64,000 bases of DNA from Umezawaea sp049997955. GTDB lineage: Bacteria; Actinomycetota; Actinomycetes; Mycobacteriales; Pseudonocardiaceae. Made by a program: the position numbers and the translations under genes. The stretch spans positions 372,001-436,000 of the forward strand of contig JAEBDY010000005.1 in NCBI GenBank assembly GCA_049997955.1. The letters run 5' to 3'. The notes beneath the pieces were generated by a model. That model searched no databases. It had not been told where the DNA came from and saw only the letters and a list, made by a program, of their open reading frames with translations. Shown piece by piece: positions 61,865 to 64,000 of this stretch; within the stretch, counting starts at the first letter, position 1, and each line of letters opens with the position of its first letter.

Positions 61865-64000
61865 TGGCGTTGGACGCGAGCAGATTGGTCTCCCGCTCGC
61901 TCATGCGGAGCTGGTACTTCCGACCGGCCAGGCTGGCCGCGGCGGTCGCCGCGGGTATCGCCGGTGTCCTGCTCACCACCGCGGTGCTGGTGGTCTACTT
62001 CGCCGTCTACGACGCGCTGCGCGGAGCGCCGATCACGGCGGTGCGCGACGGGATCGTCGCGGTCGAGGCCAGCGCTCCCGGTGGCATGGCGCCCTCGGTG
62101 GTCGAGGAGGTGGGGAAGCGCACCGGCCTGCCCACCACCACGATGCTCGTGGTCAGCGCCAGCCGGGTCGACGACGACGGCACCACCACGCCGATGCTCG
62201 TGTTCGGCGTCGACCCGACGCTGGGCAACTTCGTCGACGACGACCTCGCGCGGCAGACCCGCGAGACGCCGCTCGGCCCCGACGAGGTCTACCTGGCCGC
62301 CGCGTGGGCCGACCAGCGCGGCATCAAGGCGGGCGACTCGATCCGGGTCGGCGGCACGACCGACGTGCGCACCTGGAAGGTGGCCGCCATCCTCCGGGGC
62401 GAGGTCGCCAACCGAGGCTCGGTGATCGTCGCGCCGCGGCTCGTCGTGGCGGAGGCGTTCGGGCGCGGCACGTTCACCGACGCGGTCCTGATCGACCAGC
62501 AGGACCACGACCGGGCACGGGTGGTCGCCGACGCCACAGCCGCCGTCGACGGCTCCGGAGCGGTGAAGGACCCCCAGGACCTGCTGTCGGGCTACCGCAA
62601 GTCGTTCCAGACCTTCCTGACCATCCTCAGCATGTTCGCCCTCATCGCCGTGCTCACCGCCGGCGTCGTGCTGTTCCTGACCTGGCGGCTGGCGCTGGAC
62701 GACGCGCGCCCGGCGCTGGCGCGGATGCGCCTGACCGGGGTGCGAACATCGCACCTGATGGTCGGCTCGGCCGCGGTGATGGTGCCGATCCTGCTGGTGA
62801 GCTACGTGATCGGCGTCGTGCTCGGCGTGGTGGTCGGGGGCAACCTGGGGTCGTTCACCCGGCAGATCACCGACCTGAGCCAGCAGGCCGTCACGCCGGG
62901 CACGCCGTGGGAGCTGCCCGCGCTGGGCGCGCTGCTGGCCGCGGTGCTCATGTTCCTCGCGGCGTGGGTGTCCGGCGTGCGGCGCTTCACCAAGGTGGAG
63001 GCGATCGAGGCGGTGTCCGGCCGTGGCGAGGTCGCCGTGCTGCCTGGCGGTGTGCGCAAGCCGTTCCTCATCGGTGCCGCGCTCCTGGCCGTCGGCGTGC
63101 TGGTCGTGCTGGTCGGCCCCCCGGTCGTGCAGTCGGTGGGCCTGGTGCCGCTGCTGGGCGGCGCGGCGCTGCTCAGCGTCGTGCTGCCGGTCGTGATCGG
63201 GCTGGGCTTGCGCAAGGGCGACCCCGGTCCGGTGCGGTTGGCCGTGAGCAGGCAGCTGCAACTGGGGTGGCGGCGCAACGCGGCGCTGTGCGTGACCTTC
63301 ACGGTGTCCGTGGTGTCCGCTGTCGCCATGGCCGGTGTCGCGGGCAGCATCAAGCACGAGGTGGCCGCGTCGGTCGAGCGGTGGACACCGGGCGACCTCT
63401 ACGTCCAGGCCGCACCGCTGGGCACCAACCTGCGCAACGAGACCCTGCCGAAGGAACTGGAGCAGAACCTGCGGGCGGTGGACGGGGTCGAGGCGGTCAC
63501 CACCTTCTCGTTCACCTACCTCGAGCTCGACGGGCGCCGGGTCCAGGTGTGGAGTTGGGGTCGGTCGGACCTGGACCGCCTCTCGCGCCTCACCGTCACC
63601 GAAGGCCCTCCGGACGTCCTGAACCAGTTGGACGACGATGACATCGCGGTGTCGGTGAACTACGCGGACGCGCAGGGCGTGTCGGCGGGCGACACGCTGG
63701 ACGTGCCGCTGCCCACCGGCCACCGGCAGGTGAAGATCAAGGCGGTGGTCGACGACTCGGCCTCCGACGGCGGGATGCTGATCGCCAGTCCCGAGCTGTA
63801 CGCGGAGATGACCGGTTCGACCCAGGTGTACGCGTTCTTCGTCGGCATCAGCGGCTCGTCCGACAAGTCCGTGGTGCGCGACGACCTGGCCGCCGTCGTC
63901 GAGGGCGCCCACCCGAGGTCGCGGGTCGTGACCCAGCAGACCCTGCGCGACACGGTCGCGAATATCACCGCGCGACTGGTCAGCGCGTTCGAGGTGTTCG
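61864..64000 (+). CDS. FtsX-like ABC transporter permease (runs off right edge)
   Basis: Membrane subunit paired with the ATPase, about 712 residues visible. One N-terminal helix (LAAAVAAGIAGVLLTTAVLV) is followed by a large external domain (about 45-255), three helices (FLTILSMFALIAVLTAGVVL, VGSAAVMVPILLVSYVIGVV, LGALLAAVLMFLAAWVSGVR), and then a second copy of this layout starting near FLIGAALLAVGVLVVLVGPP. The two-times-four-helix plan is that of actinomycete FtsX efflux permeases. The final helices lie beyond the window. Export of the cluster product, and self-resistance, is the likely role. Confidence 0.85.
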   Translation, partial: MALDASRLVSRSLMRSWYFRPARLAAAVAAGIAGVLLTTAVLVVYFAVYDALRGAPITAVRDGIVAVEASAPGGMAPSVVEEVGKRTGLPTTTMLVVSASRVDDDGTTTPMLVFGVDPTLGNFVDDDLARQTRETPLGPDEVYLAAAWADQRGIKAGDSIRVGGTTDVRTWKVAAILRGEVANRGSVIVAPRLVVAEAFGRGTFTDAVLIDQQDHDRARVVADATAAVDGSGAVKDPQDLLSGYRKSFQTFLTILSMFALIAVLTAGVVLFLTWRLALDDARPALARMRLTGVRTSHLMVGSAAVMVPILLVSYVIGVVLGVVVGGNLGSFTRQITDLSQQAVTPGTPWELPALGALLAAVLMFLAAWVSGVRRFTKVEAIEAVSGRGEVAVLPGGVRKPFLIGAALLAVGVLVVLVGPPVVQSVGLVPLLGGAALLSVVLPVVIGLGLRKGDPGPVRLAVSRQLQLGWRRNAALCVTFTVSVVSAVAMAGVAGSIKHEVAASVERWTPGDLYVQAAPLGTNLRNETLPKELEQNLRAVDGVEAVTTFSFTYLELDGRRVQVWSWGRSDLDRLSRLTVTEGPPDVLNQLDDDDIAVSVNYADAQGVSAGDTLDVPLPTGHRQVKIKAVVDDSASDGGMLIASPELYAEMTGSTQVYAFFVGISGSSDKSVVRDDLAAVVEGAHPRSRVVTQQTLRDTVANITARLVSAFEVF

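Noticed and set aside
61267..63912. An 881-codon minus-strand frame opposite the ABC exporter
   Set aside because: It is His/Arg/Gln-rich with no motif. The plus strand encodes a clear ATPase and FtsX permease over the same bases.

Overview
The window is GC-rich actinomycete chromosome: third codon positions are strongly G/C, GTG starts are common, and stop/start codons often overlap (GTGA or ATGA). Gene types such as BTAD/SARP ATPase regulators, a conservon, AMP-ligases and an MsiK-type sugar importer lacking its own ATPase fit a secondary-metabolite producer, probably of the Pseudonocardiales. The order-level guess is inference. No rRNA, tRNA or CRISPR array was recognised.

Layout. (1) 1-7.9 kb: a glycoside utilisation locus. 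A GH78 alpha-L-rhamnosidase running off the left edge faces an operon of two sugar ABC permeases, a binding lipoprotein and an exported GH3 beta-glycosidase, with two LacI-type operator-like sites between them. (2) 7.9-11.5 kb, minus strand: MFS transporter, phthalate-dioxygenase-type reductase and a CYP199-like P450, which looks like an aromatic O-demethylation cassette. A 17-bp-stem hairpin separates it from locus 1. (3) 11.5-17.4 kb: an APC permease, a truncated DUF4331 stub, a RibD-C reductase, an ECF sigma factor with a C-terminal SnoaL-like domain, and an IS630 scar. (4) 17.9-25.4 kb: a compact operon joining a DUF4142 lipoprotein, a haem-membrane/ferredoxin fusion, an FAD reductase and a small exported protein to a conservon (DUF742, sensor kinase, roadblock, GTPase), followed by a divergent peroxiredoxin. 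(5) 25.6-40.0 kb: a regulatory island with five BTAD-ATPase regulators, two short LuxR regulators, and IS110 and response-regulator relics. (6) 40.7-42.4 kb: a divergent TetR / medium-chain dehydrogenase pair with tandem operators. (7) 43.0-48.6 kb: an insertion-sequence graveyard (IS5, IS630, IS3, IS30, IS630) around a DUF2017 gene and a thioredoxin-reductase-like flavoprotein fused to a cyclic-nucleotide-binding domain. (8) 48.6 kb to the right edge: a biosynthetic gene cluster.

The cluster in (8) is the most interesting part. A membrane protein, a DUF2156 aminoacyl-tRNA-dependent transferase (VlmA-like) and a ferritin-like diiron protein (VlmB-like) lie in a row, followed by an aldehyde dehydrogenase, an acyl-CoA-dehydrogenase-fold flavoprotein (VlmH-like), a class III aminotransferase, an SRPBCC protein, a GMC oxidoreductase and an ABC exporter. 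A divergent acyl-CoA ligase sits upstream. This is the expected toolkit for an azoxy (N-N bonded) natural product made from a lipid-derived amine and an aminoacyl-tRNA, related to valanimycin, elaiomycin or azodyrecin. Acyl activation, reduction and transamination would give the amine; N-hydroxylation, aminoacyl transfer and diiron oxidation would build the N-N unit; the exporter would remove the product. The assignment is inferred from protein family and gene order; the cluster continues past the right edge.
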